Positions 1 to 8,711 are shown, numbered from the stretch's first letter. The stretch is 41,375 nt of DNA from an uncultured Phocaeicola sp. (GCA_944321335.1 CALUKX010000022.1:1-41375); one strand, 5' to 3'. Notes: generated by a model not told the origin, from the sequence alone. Translations and numbers: made by a program.

Positions 1-35
1 AGTTGAAGTTTTTAAAAAACATGTAAATACAGGCA

Positions 36-1064
36 TTAGCAGTTTTCACAATACGGGGTTTGCTGAATGCTTACGTTAGGTATCAGGCTTTGTGCCTTGA
101 ACTGTGCTTCGCGCAGGTAAGCCGATTTTTCATGCTGACGAGGCTCATCGTATGAATAGGGAGCTATCTCTACATAATAGAAAGGAATCTCACCAAGGCC
201 CATTTCCTTTCTCCATAGTTCCACCATATTGGCCAGACGCTGCGCATAAGTTTCGTGGCGGCCCACGTTGGCTTCTCCCTGATACCAGATTATACCTTTA
301 ACAGTATAGTTCTTTACCGGACAGAACATGGCATTGTACATCAACATTGGTCGTTCCCACGGAGTCATGTTTTCGATATCATCCTTTTTCAAGGAGATAT
401 CCGGATATGTTTCGAGCAGTTCCTTGTTGGTCCAGCTTTCTACGGAAGCTCCACCATAGGAACAGTTGACGATACCAACCGGAAGATGCAGGGCACGGCT
501 TACAGAGAGGGCATAATACCATGCAGTAGCACTGAATTCCATTACATCAATCGGATTTTCTGTGGTCATCCACCGGCCTTCACATTCGGTTTCGGGTTCG
601 TAACTTTGCTTCTTCGGCACATTGAACATTCGGACGCTCTTTATGTCACTGGCAGCAATCGCTTCATCGACGCCATTCTTCACACAACATCCCGGAAATC
701 CTTTCAACGGCATCTCCATGTTACTTTGTCCCGATGCCAGCCAGACTTCACCAGCAAGAACGTTCTTGATGGTGGTACGCTCTCCATCGTCGAATGTAAT
801 TTCATAGGGCGTGAAGCCTCCTTCCGGACTCGCTATCTTTATGAGCCAATTGCCGTCATTATCAGCCTTGCAAGTAAAAGTCCGGTTATTCCACGAAGGA
901 GTGATGCTGACTTCGGAGCCGGGATTTGCTTTACCCCATAATTTTACATCAGTCTTTTGTTGTATTACCATGTTGTCGCATATTAAAGAAGGTAGTTTGA
1001 CCTTAGCCGAAACGATAGCGGCGCAGCCAAGCAGGATTGCACAAAATAGATATCTTTTTTTCAT
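36..1064 (-). CDS. Sialate O-acetylesterase, C-terminally truncated (probable pseudogene)
   Basis: This is an SGNH-type carbohydrate esterase that would remove O-acetyl groups from sialic acids or similar glycans, exported by an N-terminal signal peptide (MKKRYLFCAILLGCAAIVSA). The nucleophile block VWLASGQSNMEMPL is near residue 110, a Gly block (VNCSYGGASVESW) near 200 and the block GIIWYQGEAN near 255. Family members are usually about 470 residues or longer and carry the catalytic Asp/His block (like IHPxNKxxVG) near the C-terminus. Here homology stops after LIPN and a short unrelated tail ends the frame at 342 residues, so the catalytic His is missing. No other frame of bases 1-110 restores it. 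It lies 19 bases after the AraC gene on the same strand, probably co-transcribed. The family call is firm; loss of function is inferred. Confidence 0.75.
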   Translation of the reverse strand: MKKRYLFCAILLGCAAIVSAKVKLPSLICDNMVIQQKTDVKLWGKANPGSEVSITPSWNNRTFTCKADNDGNWLIKIASPEGGFTPYEITFDDGERTTIKNVLAGEVWLASGQSNMEMPLKGFPGCCVKNGVDEAIAASDIKSVRMFNVPKKQSYEPETECEGRWMTTENPIDVMEFSATAWYYALSVSRALHLPVGIVNCSYGGASVESWTNKELLETYPDISLKKDDIENMTPWERPMLMYNAMFCPVKNYTVKGIIWYQGEANVGRHETYAQRLANMVELWRKEMGLGEIPFYYVEIAPYSYDEPRQHEKSAYLREAQFKAQSLIPNVSIQQTPYCENC

Positions 1065-1083
1065 ATCGGTAAATTTATGTTGT

Positions 1084-1956
1084 TTATAAAGAGATATTGT
1101 TTCTGAATTGGAGCGGAGACAAGCCGGTTTGTTTCTTGAAGAATGTTCCGAAATAGGATGGGTTTGGGAAATGTAATTCTTCTGATATCTCCTGGACTGA
1201 TTTCTGTGTGTTTTTCAGTAGAGAGATGCTTTTCCTGATGATTGCCTTGAATACCAGTTCCTGAACGGTATAGCCACATATTGTCTTGCACAACGACGAC
1301 AGATATTTGGGGGTAAGGCAAAGCTTGTCGGCATAGAATTCCACCCCCCTTTGGTTCATATACTCCTGTTCGATGAGTTGGAGCAGACGGACGAATATTT
1401 CATTCTTGTGGCTAACGGTATCTCCTTGAAGCAGGATTTTTCGATTGTAGATGGAACACAGATGATAGGTGAGCGACAAAAGAAGCAGTTTCCGTTCGTA
1501 TTGGCAGAACAAATCGTCGGAGATACGCATCGTATCGTCAATCTGATTCATGTATCGGATAATCTTGTTTTCTTCACCGGTCGACCATACACGGGTCGGA
1601 TTGGAAGCAAGAATGTAGGGATACATGCTCAGGGCAAGGTTGCCGAGAAGTGTCTTGATAGAATCGATTTGATATATGAGGAGATAAATCTCCAGCGGTC
1701 CGTTCTCTTCTTGAATCTGGATTACGCTTTCATCGTGTAGAAAAAGGGTTTCTCCGGCATGCGCATTGAAAGTCTGGTTGTTCAGTGTAAACTTATAGCT
1801 TCCCTGTGTACAGACAACCAATCCCACACCTCGGGTCAGGTATTTTTGCTTCAAGATAGAAGGGAAGGTGTTCAGCGCTCCTCCCGAACTGCAAATTTCA
1901 TTATTGTTGCGTAAGGCATGGTCGAGTCCGGCCAGTCTGTTCGTCTGTGTATCCAT
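1084..1956 (-). CDS. AraC family transcriptional regulator
   Basis: A 290-residue cytoplasmic DNA-binding regulator. The N-terminal part (about residues 25-170) resembles a cupin-like sensing domain, with a stretch such as GSYKFTLNNQTFNAHAGE. The C-terminal 100 residues form the double helix-turn-helix AraC domain: LCLTPKYLSSLCKTICG near 215-232 and the signature ISEELHFPNPSYFGTFFKK near 258-276, ending in GLSPLQFR. The gene starts 33 bases after the MFS pump gene on the same strand, so it is probably the distal regulator of the efflux operon. An 11-bp perfect inverted repeat fills most of that gap and ends three bases before the ATG. The ligand cannot be told from sequence. Confidence 0.9.
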   Translation of the reverse strand: MDTQTNRLAGLDHALRNNNEICSSGGALNTFPSILKQKYLTRGVGLVVCTQGSYKFTLNNQTFNAHAGETLFLHDESVIQIQEENGPLEIYLLIYQIDSIKTLLGNLALSMYPYILASNPTRVWSTGEENKIIRYMNQIDDTMRISDDLFCQYERKLLLLSLTYHLCSIYNRKILLQGDTVSHKNEIFVRLLQLIEQEYMNQRGVEFYADKLCLTPKYLSSLCKTICGYTVQELVFKAIIRKSISLLKNTQKSVQEISEELHFPNPSYFGTFFKKQTGLSPLQFRNNISL

Positions 1957-1959
1957 AGT

Positions 1960-2000
1960 TAGTATCTTAGGGAATTTGATAAGATTACGCTAAGATACTA
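1960..2000. repeat. Perfect 11-bp inverted repeat between MFS gene and AraC start
   Basis: TAGTATCTTAG at 1960-1970 pairs exactly with CTAAGATACTA at 1990-2000 across a 19-base loop. It covers the stop codon of the MFS gene and lies three bases before the AraC ATG. It could be a hairpin controlling AraC translation, an operator, or an intrinsic terminator read from the plus strand, where TTTTT follows. Confidence 0.6.
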
Positions 2001-3627
2001 TTTTTCGTTTAGGATAAGGTAAAACTATGAAAAATATCATGCATGCCATACATCCGTAGAAAGTCCATCCGGCCATTTGTTTAACTGTGGAGATAGTAGC
2101 CTGAACCTGTACTTTCCCTTTGGTGGAGATGGCGGCCATATTTTCGGCTTCCTTCTCGCTCTTACCTTGATAGCGCATGCCTTGCAGGGTCTGCATATAG
2201 GTTTTGGAAGCTTCGGGATGGGTAGCATCGAACTCGTCTGCAAAACTGGTTACATAGTATTGCTGACGTTCCTGAAGTACGTTGGTATAGAGGGCGGTAC
2301 CGATGCATGGACCGATTACCATACGGGTGATGAGCATGATGCATATCCAGGTCGACAGGAACTTGTATGGCATTCGTTGGTTGGCATACACGGCTGTAAG
2401 CGAATAGATGATGAACATACCTATGGTTCGTATGATGACCGGATACTTCATGCGCGAATAAAGTCCGTCGTTCTGAACTTCGAAATACATAAAGAGTGCG
2501 GATAGCCCGATAAATAGGAACCCGATTGCAAAAAGGTACTTGAAATGGACGTTCTTGCCTCGTAGGACAATCGCCAGAATGGCACCGATTGCATAACCTG
2601 CCATACACCAGTTGCCTAAAGTGGCATTCTGCCAATTGTCTATCTTCATTCCTACACCGGTGAATACGTTGACCAGCATGGAGCTGGTATTGAATGTCAT
2701 CAGCAGGATGAAGAGCAGAATTCCTACACGAATGGTACGTAACTTGAATATATCTACCAGAAAATAGTGGAATTGCCGTTTCGATTCGAGGTAAAAAAAC
2801 AGAAAGCCTGAAACAAAGAATCCCACTGTAGCCCAGCAAATGCTCGGATCGTCGTACCAATCGAGTACTTTACCGTAAATCATTACATAGCTGAACGCTA
2901 CCCAGGTAATACAGAACAATGCTACATTGACGAACTTCCGGAAACTGATCGGGAAACGTCCTACAAATTTGCGGTATGGCATGGTGATGAAGATAATGAT
3001 GATGGCCAATAAGGCCATTCCCATCATATAATAATAGACGTATTGCCATTCGTATTCATAGGCGAGCCAAGCTGTCAGCCACGTACCCAACTGTCCTAAT
3101 ATCATAAAGAAAAGATAGATAATAGGCTGGCTGTTACTCTTTTCGGCATCCAGTTTGTCCCATCCTTCATCGGTGGTGGGATCCATACCCGGAGTGATGT
3201 TTTTGGTGGCTTCCATGTGGAAACCGTATTTGATCAGTGTAAAAAGATTGACCATCATAAGTACCATCCGTAGGAATCCCATGATTACACTGCAAAGTCC
3301 GAGTATGAAAACGCTCTCCGTTTTGGCACACACATAGCTTAGCAGGTACATGATAATGAACCCGGCAATGCACATCATTTTCTGCCGGCGGATGCATACC
3401 AGTTCATAAAAGAAAGGTGCAAAAGCCGCCATGCCGATGGAGGTGCAGAAATTGACAAATTGTATGTGTTCCGACTGGATTCCCAAACCGCTCATCATTT
3501 CATTGCTGTTGGCCGAATAGACTCCTCCGATAGTCAGAATCGGAAGAAAGAGCAACAGCAGTATAATGATGCCTACAGGTTTCGGTACCCAGTTATAGAA
3601 CGGATAGTTTTTAGGATAAGAAGCCAT
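1990..3627 (-). CDS. MFS transporter, EmrB/DHA2-like efflux pump
   Basis: A 545-residue inner-membrane protein with many hydrophobic helices, the first at about 17-37 (VGIIILLLLFLPILTIGGVY), consistent with a 12-14 helix major facilitator. Long polar loops occur near 140-165 and 455-500. It sits four bases after the HlyD/EmrA-like gene and third in a TolC-adaptor-pump order, which points to proton-driven drug or metabolite export through an EmrAB-TolC-like trunk. The substrate cannot be predicted. The canonical motif-A loop after helix 2 is poorly conserved (ELVCIRRQKMM), as is common in the Bacteroidetes branch. Start MASYPKNYPF fits the tight spacing to the upstream gene. Confidence 0.85.
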   Translation of the reverse strand: MASYPKNYPFYNWVPKPVGIIILLLLFLPILTIGGVYSANSNEMMSGLGIQSEHIQFVNFCTSIGMAAFAPFFYELVCIRRQKMMCIAGFIIMYLLSYVCAKTESVFILGLCSVIMGFLRMVLMMVNLFTLIKYGFHMEATKNITPGMDPTTDEGWDKLDAEKSNSQPIIYLFFMILGQLGTWLTAWLAYEYEWQYVYYYMMGMALLAIIIIFITMPYRKFVGRFPISFRKFVNVALFCITWVAFSYVMIYGKVLDWYDDPSICWATVGFFVSGFLFFYLESKRQFHYFLVDIFKLRTIRVGILLFILLMTFNTSSMLVNVFTGVGMKIDNWQNATLGNWCMAGYAIGAILAIVLRGKNVHFKYLFAIGFLFIGLSALFMYFEVQNDGLYSRMKYPVIIRTIGMFIIYSLTAVYANQRMPYKFLSTWICIMLITRMVIGPCIGTALYTNVLQERQQYYVTSFADEFDATHPEASKTYMQTLQGMRYQGKSEKEAENMAAISTKGKVQVQATISTVKQMAGWTFYGCMACMIFFIVLPYPKRKIVS

Positions 3628-3631
3628 GTTG

Positions 3632-4708
3632 TCAGAGTTTTGCTTTCACAATTACCATCATACCTGCAGCCAGCCGGTCATTGTCTTCTGCAGAGAGGTC
3701 GACAAAGTCGATACGTACCGGGATACGTTGTTGGATCTTCACGAAGTTACCCGCCGAATTGTCGGTCGGAACGAGGGAATATTTCGAACCTGTAGCTCCG
3801 GATATTGCAGTAATCTTACCGATAAACTCCTTGTCGCTGATGGCATCGACGGTTATTTTTACTTCTTGTCCTACATGGAGGTTTTCAACTTGTGTTTCTT
3901 TATAATTGGCGATAATCCATTTCTGCGTGTCGGGAAGGATATAGGTAATGGTTTGTCCGGCATTGATAAACTGCCCTTCTTCCAAAGCTCGTCGGCCAAG
4001 TTTTCCGTCGCAGGGGGCGATTACCACTGTATATGATAAGTTCAGTTTAGCCATTTCGAGAGCTGCTTTAGCCCGTTCAATGGCAGCTTCAGTATTTTCG
4101 ATACGGTGTGATACTTCGTTTACGTTTGAGCGGGCTGCCTGTTTCTGGCGTTTCAAAGCATCAAGTTTCTTGAGTGTTGCCTGATACTCGGTCTCGATCT
4201 GTTCGAGCTGGATGGGAGTCGCCGCATTCCGTTGTAGCAGATTCTGATAGCGCTGACGGTCCTTTTCCAGTTTGGCCAGTCGGATTTCCACTTCTGCAAT
4301 GGAAGCATCGAATACAGAAGCGTTGGTTTCTGTCGTATGTAAAGTAGCTCCGATAACGGAAGCGCCTGCCATAGCATCCTTTAATGCAGCTTCGGCTTCC
4401 ATAAGGCGGATTTTATATTCACGGTCGTCGAGGACAAGCAGAGTATCACCTTTCTTGACATGCTGATGTTCGGTGAAATAAATCTTTTGGATATATCCCG
4501 AAGCTCTCAAGTTGATAGGAGAGAGGTATTGTTCGATTTGGGCATCGTTGCTGGTTTCTGTATTCTTGAATTCGAGGAAGATGCAGCATACCTCGATGAA
4601 TCCCCAAATGATGATAGCCAGTCCGATCAGGCTGATGACAATCTGCCAGCGGCGGAGTTTCTTCAGTTTCTTCGCTTTTTCTTGATGTGTATTGCTATTG
4701 TTTTCCAT
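3632..4708 (-). CDS. HlyD family efflux adaptor (EmrA-like)
   Basis: A 358-residue periplasmic membrane-fusion protein. A short cytoplasmic Lys/Arg-rich tail is followed by one transmembrane helix (about 21-46). Then comes a biotinyl-lipoyl-like half (GYIQKIYFTEHQHVKKGDTLLVLDD, about 70-95), a long Ala/Glu/Lys-rich coiled-coil hairpin (about 97-215), the second lipoyl half (VVIAPCDGKLGRRALEEGQFINAG) and a beta-barrel domain. This is the order found in EmrA/HlyD. It connects the MFS pump to the TolC channel. It lies 22 bases after the TolC gene and four before the pump gene, so the three are almost certainly one transcript. Confidence 0.92.
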   Translation of the reverse strand: MENNSNTHQEKAKKLKKLRRWQIVISLIGLAIIIWGFIEVCCIFLEFKNTETSNDAQIEQYLSPINLRASGYIQKIYFTEHQHVKKGDTLLVLDDREYKIRLMEAEAALKDAMAGASVIGATLHTTETNASVFDASIAEVEIRLAKLEKDRQRYQNLLQRNAATPIQLEQIETEYQATLKKLDALKRQKQAARSNVNEVSHRIENTEAAIERAKAALEMAKLNLSYTVVIAPCDGKLGRRALEEGQFINAGQTITYILPDTQKWIIANYKETQVENLHVGQEVKITVDAISDKEFIGKITAISGATGSKYSLVPTDNSAGNFVKIQQRIPVRIDFVDLSAEDNDRLAAGMMVIVKAKL

Positions 4709-4730
4709 ATTCTGTCGTTTGTTTATCGGG

Positions 4731-6056
4731 TTATTTTAATAGGGTGTCCAATTGGTCGGTTAGCTTCAGTAATGTAAGATTGGCTACCTGATAGTTGTAA
4801 TGGGCGCTGATGTAGTTGTTCTGTGCCTCGCTCATACGCATTTCGTCTTGAAGAACTTCCGTCATCGATGCCACTCCTTCCTTGTATTGGTCACTGGTGA
4901 CGGCATATACATCTTCGGCCAGCAGATAGTTGTCTTTTTGCTTTATGAAGTTTCGCTGGTTGTTCATCAAATCGTTGGTCGCGTTGATGTATTGGGTCAA
5001 GAGGCTCTTGCGGATATTTTCTTGTGCAAGGCGCATATTGGCCAAGTCGATTTCGGCTTTCTTGTTCTTATATCTTTTATCTAACCCGTCGAAGATAGGG
5101 ATCCGCAGTGAAAGCCCTAGTCCGTAGGACCGATACCAATGATTCGACGGATGATCATGGAACCAATGTGAGGCTTTGTCTGTGAATGCCGAGAACGACC
5201 AATTACCGGTGAGGCTCAAAGATGGAATATAGCCGTTGTTGATCATTTTCTTCTGTTTTTCTGAAAGCAGATATTGGGAATCAATCAATCGGATTTCAGG
5301 TAAGTTTTCCGACAGGCCAGTGAGTTGTGCCGTACTGATCTTTTCGGTATTGATTGGTGTGAGCACAACTTCTTTTTCCAACGGATAATCAAGGATATAC
5401 TTCAGCATATTCAATTGTTGGGTAAGCATGGCCTGAGCATTATCGTATTGGACTTTGAGGTTCTCCAGATTGATGTTGACTCGTTTGACATCGACTTCCA
5501 TAGCCATTCCGTTGTCATAGAAAGCTACAGTAATGTCTTTCAGCTCTTCCAGTCGGGTAATGTTCTCACCGACCAATTTGATCTGTTCGGTTGTAGTCTG
5601 TCCCAGATAATACATTTTGCTGATTTCTATAATCAACTCTTCCCGTGCCTTCTCATAGTTGAGCTGGCTGATTTCGTTCATGAGCTTCGAGATGGCGATT
5701 GATGTATAGATGGTTTGATTATACAAGGGCATCTGCAACTGGATTCCGGCATTGGCCGTATATTGTAATGTGTTTGTAACGTTGTAAGGTACTCCATACG
5801 ATGAACCGTCTGTTACCGAAACGGGCGGATCGAAGTTGTCATTGAAATTGACAAATCCGTTGATTTGCGGCAGAAGTTTGGAACGGTTTTCAGAAATTCC
5901 ATATTTGCCTTTCTCCATGTCGAACCGTTTTCCTTGCAGGAAAAGGTTATTCTCGATGCCTATACGCAGACACTCTTCCAATGTCAGAACTTCCTGTGAA
6001 TACCCATTCGATGCGAAGATGCCGGCAAGAGTAAATATGAACAGCCTCTTTTTCAT
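4731..6056 (-). CDS. TolC family outer membrane efflux protein
   Basis: An outer-membrane channel component of about 441 residues. The signal peptide MKKRLFIFTLAGIFASNGYSQ is followed by two OEP repeats with long coiled segments, beginning VLTLEECLRIGIENNLFLQG and QYKEGVASMTEVLQDEMRMSEAQNNY in the second half, both typical of TolC. Upstream in-frame ATGs at 6065 and 6104 exist. I prefer 6056 because it gives a clean signal peptide and leaves room downstream of the predicted -7 box at 6081-6088. It is the first gene of the efflux operon. Confidence 0.9.
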   Translation of the reverse strand: MKKRLFIFTLAGIFASNGYSQEVLTLEECLRIGIENNLFLQGKRFDMEKGKYGISENRSKLLPQINGFVNFNDNFDPPVSVTDGSSYGVPYNVTNTLQYTANAGIQLQMPLYNQTIYTSIAISKLMNEISQLNYEKAREELIIEISKMYYLGQTTTEQIKLVGENITRLEELKDITVAFYDNGMAMEVDVKRVNINLENLKVQYDNAQAMLTQQLNMLKYILDYPLEKEVVLTPINTEKISTAQLTGLSENLPEIRLIDSQYLLSEKQKKMINNGYIPSLSLTGNWSFSAFTDKASHWFHDHPSNHWYRSYGLGLSLRIPIFDGLDKRYKNKKAEIDLANMRLAQENIRKSLLTQYINATNDLMNNQRNFIKQKDNYLLAEDVYAVTSDQYKEGVASMTEVLQDEMRMSEAQNNYISAHYNYQVANLTLLKLTDQLDTLLK

Positions 6057-6069
6057 AGAATTCATTTTC

Positions 6070-6090
6070 TTGATATACCTCAAAGGTATA
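6070..6090 (-). promoter_or_regulatory. Efflux operon promoter with overlapping inverted repeats
   Basis: On the minus strand TACCTTTG (6088-6081) matches the Bacteroidetes -7 box TAnnTTTG. A perfect 7-bp inverted repeat (TATACCT at 6074-6080, AGGTATA at 6084-6090) covers the box. An overlapping TTGAT-N4-CTCAA at 6070-6083 matches the FNR half-site pattern at nine of ten bases. The position over the promoter would suit a repressor. No clear -33 element was found. Confidence 0.5.
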
Positions 6091-6214
6091 TGGTTCAGAC
6101 ACATTCCCTCTATTGATATTTCTTGATGTTCTGTTCATATTTTCTCTTTTTTTGAACAAATCTCGCTATCGAGATGTTGTTAATGTATGAAAGAAGCCAT
6201 CCTATAGATTCTTG

Positions 6215-6832
6215 TTAATCTTTGATTAGAACCTCTTTTCCCTTCATAACGATTGTTCCTTCCGATATCAATTCTGACAACGCACGAGCCAATGAAGGTC
6301 GGGCTACTCCCAGAATAAAGGCTACTTCCTGTTGGTTGGAAATACGTTTATGTATCTGCAGGTAATTGAGCAGACGGATTTTCAGGCTCTGAAGGGCAAA
6401 TTCATTGAGTTTCCGGCTTAAAAAAAGGCTGCGATTTGAGATAAGCGCGATAAAGTTTTGCATGACCGATGGAACTTCATGCATGAAACGGAGAAAACGG
6501 GTTTTGTCCATAACCAACACTTCACATTTTGTGATGGCTTCTACATTGACGGGAAATCTGTTCTCGTCGGCATAGATGAAAGCTGGCGCCAAAATATCGG
6601 GGGCATGTATCACATCAATCGTAAGTTGTTTGCCGTCTGCATTTTCCATCTGTGTGCGGACATCTCCGGAGTACAGGATGTAAAGTGACCGGCAACTGTC
6701 GCCCTGTCGGGCAATAAAATCACCGGAACTGTATTTACGGATGCTGTTGGATGCTTCAGAAAGCAGACGTTGGGCTTCAGCTTCAGTAATGTTCTTGAAT
6801 AAGGGTAGTTGTGTCAGTTGTAGGGCATTCAT
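6215..6832 (-). CDS. Crp/Fnr family transcriptional regulator (HcpR-like)
   Basis: A 205-residue regulator with an N-terminal cyclic-nucleotide-binding-like beta-roll (about 10-115; GDFIARQGDSCRSLYILYSG), a dimerisation helix (about 115-150) and a winged helix-turn-helix (about 165-195; EVAFILGVARPSLARALSEL). Only two cysteines (47 and 103) are present, so the Fe-S cluster of true Fnr is unlikely. It is divergent from hcp, the arrangement of HcpR-type regulators known in Porphyromonas and relatives, which respond to nitric oxide or nitrosative stress. The inverted repeat at 6856-6873 lies 24 bases upstream of its start, so it may also regulate itself. Confidence 0.88.
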   Translation of the reverse strand: MNALQLTQLPLFKNITEAEAQRLLSEASNSIRKYSSGDFIARQGDSCRSLYILYSGDVRTQMENADGKQLTIDVIHAPDILAPAFIYADENRFPVNVEAITKCEVLVMDKTRFLRFMHEVPSVMQNFIALISNRSLFLSRKLNEFALQSLKIRLLNYLQIHKRISNQQEVAFILGVARPSLARALSELISEGTIVMKGKEVLIKD

Positions 6833-6855
6833 CTTTTTCTCAAATTTTTTATCCC

Positions 6856-6873
6856 TTGTAACAAAGGTGACAA
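6856..6873. promoter_or_regulatory. Crp/Fnr-type operator upstream of hcp
   Basis: TTGTAAC (6856-6862) and GTGACAA (6867-6873) form a 7-4-7 inverted repeat with one mismatch. This is the size and symmetry of a Crp-family site. Its centre at 6864.5 is about 41 bases upstream of the start site predicted from the hcp -7 box, the usual class II activator position. Confidence 0.6.
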
Positions 6874-6893
6874 TTTATGGTGCAGCAAATCTG

Positions 6894-6901
6894 CATCTTT
6901 G
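6894..6901 (+). promoter_or_regulatory. hcp promoter, -7 box
   Basis: CATCTTTG differs by one base from TAnnTTTG and lies 32 bases before the hcp ATG. A weak box would fit a promoter that needs an activator. The perfect palindrome TTTGTACAAA (6898-6907) overlaps its 3' end. Confidence 0.45.
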
Positions 6902-6932
6902 TACAAACTTAATGAAAATCACTTAATTATTT

Positions 6933-8591
6933 ATGAATATGGAAGGAAATATGTTTTGTTTTCAATGTCAGGAAGCGGCCAAAGGTACCGGTTGTATCCT
7001 GAAAGGTGTGTGTGGCAAGAATAGCACGACAGCCCGTTATATGGACCTGTTGCTTTTTGTGGTGAGAGGCGTTTCGGTTGCTGCCGATATTTTGCGCGAG
7101 AATGAGGCGAAAGTAAATGAAGAAGTAGACGGTTTCGTAACCGATGCATTGTTCTCGACTATCACCAATGCGAATTTTGATGATGAGAGTATCCTTTATC
7201 GTGTAGGTAAAGGATTGATCTTACGTAATATCTTGAAAGAAGATGCTTTGGCTCATGGCATCGGACTTCCGAAAATCGATGAGCTGGAATGGGAGGGAAG
7301 ACCCGAAACATTCGATGCAAAGGCAGCGGAAGTTGGTGTGTTGAGAGAGAAGAATGTTGATTTGCGATCACTGAAAGAGTTGGTGGTTTATGGATTGAAA
7401 GGTATGGCTGCCTACCATGAACATGCGATGCGTTTGGGGTACAGCGAACCTTCGATTCATTCCTTTATGCAGTCGGCTTTGGCGGAAATAGCCTTGAACC
7501 GGCTGACGGTGGAGGAATGGATCGCTTTGGTGTTACGTACCGGCGAGGTAGGAGTACAGGTTATGGCCTTACTCGACAAGGCGAATACCGAACGCTACGG
7601 TAATCCGGAGATTACCAAAGTAAATCTGGGGGTAGGCAAGAATCCGGGTATTCTTATCAGTGGTCATGATTTGCATGATATAGAAGAATTGTTGAAACAG
7701 ACCGAAGGAACAGGTGTGGATGTCTATACTCACAGCGAGATGTTGCCTGCGCATTATTATCCGGCGTTCAAGAAATACAAGCATTTCGTGGGTAATTATG
7801 GTAATGCATGGTGGAAACAACGCGAAGAGTTCGCTTCGTTTAACGGTCCGATTGTGTTTACAACCAACTGCATCGTTCCTCCTTTGGAGAATGCTTCATA
7901 TAAAGATCGGGTATTCACTACCAATTCGGCCGGTTATCCTGGTTGGAAGCATATCGTTGCCGATGGGAACGGACATAAGGACTTTTCGGAAGTGATAGCT
8001 TTGGCTAAGCAATGTCTGCTGCCAACCGAAATCGAAACGGGTGAGATTGTGGGTGGATTTGCACACAATCAGGTACTTCAATTGGCCGATGCCGTTGTGA
8101 AAGCTGTTAAGAGCGGCGCTATCCGTAAGTTTATCGTAATGGCCGGTTGTGACGGGCGTATGAAAAGCCGTGAATATTATACCGATTTTGCAAAGGCTTT
8201 GCCGAAGGATACTGTAATTTTGACGGCAGGTTGTGCGAAATACAAATACAATAAACTCCCGTTAGGGGATATCAACGGTATTCCACGAGTTCTCGATGCC
8301 GGACAGTGTAACGACAGCTATTCTTTGGCTGTTATCGCCTTGAAACTGAAAGAGGTATTCAAACTGAATGATGTGAATGAATTGCCGATTGTGTACAACA
8401 TTGCCTGGTACGAACAGAAAGCGGTAATTGTATTGCTTGCTTTGCTCAGTTTGGGAGTAAAGAATATTCATCTCGGCCCGACGTTACCGGCTTTCTTGTC
8501 GCCCAACGTGGTGAAGGTATTGGTAGATACATTCGGTATCTCCGGTATCACTACCGTTGATGAGGATTTGAAAAAGTTCGGTTTGGCTTGA
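6933..8591 (+). CDS. hcp: Hydroxylamine reductase (hybrid cluster protein)
   Basis: A 552-residue cytoplasmic Fe-S enzyme that reduces hydroxylamine to ammonia in vitro and is implicated in nitric oxide reduction and S-nitrosylation. The N-terminal cysteines follow C-x2-C-x8-C-x5-C (from MFCFQCQE), the class I pattern of anaerobes. Likely hybrid-cluster ligands are all present: His in ISGHDLHD, Glu in THSEMLP, Cys in [22 protein letters not shown] and GQCNDS, and Glu/Lys in WYEQKA. ATGs at 6933, 6939 and 6951 are possible; GGAAGG stands just before 6951, and the family often starts shortly before MFCFQC. A strong terminator follows. Confidence 0.97.
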   Translation: MNMEGNMFCFQCQEAAKGTGCILKGVCGKNSTTARYMDLLLFVVRGVSVAADILRENEAKVNEEVDGFVTDALFSTITNANFDDESILYRVGKGLILRNILKEDALAHGIGLPKIDELEWEGRPETFDAKAAEVGVLREKNVDLRSLKELVVYGLKGMAAYHEHAMRLGYSEPSIHSFMQSALAEIALNRLTVEEWIALVLRTGEVGVQVMALLDKANTERYGNPEITKVNLGVGKNPGILISGHDLHDIEELLKQTEGTGVDVYTHSEMLPAHYYPAFKKYKHFVGNYGNAWWKQREEFASFNGPIVFTTNCIVPPLENASYKDRVFTTNSAGYPGWKHIVADGNGHKDFSEVIALAKQCLLPTEIETGEIVGGFAHNQVLQLADAVVKAVKSGAIRKFIVMAGCDGRMKSREYYTDFAKALPKDTVILTAGCAKYKYNKLPLGDINGIPRVLDAGQCNDSYSLAVIALKLKEVFKLNDVNELPIVYNIAWYEQKAVIVLLALLSLGVKNIHLGPTLPAFLSPNVVKVLVDTFGISGITTVDEDLKKFGLA

Positions 8592-8605
8592 GTTCCCAAT
8601 CGTTT

Positions 8606-8644
8606 ATCCGTCGGATTTTATGGAAAATCCGACGGATTTTTTGT
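8606..8644 (+). terminator. Intrinsic terminator of hcp
   Basis: A perfect 14-bp stem (ATCCGTCGGATTTT at 8606-8619 with its complement at 8624-8637), a four-base loop and a T-rich tail. Confidence 0.9.
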
Positions 8645-8659
8645 TTTCTTTTGTTGATG

Positions 8660-8711
8660 ATTGTATCAATATGTTTAAGAATGATTATATTTGCTTTATA
8701 ATCGATACAAT
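8660..8711 (+). promoter_or_regulatory. Promoter of the MaoC-like gene flanked by inverted 8-mers
   Basis: TATATTTG at 8686-8693 matches TAnnTTTG. ATTGTATC (8660-8667) and GATACAAT (8704-8711) are exact inverted copies on either side, one near -33 and one just after the expected start site. Confidence 0.5.
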
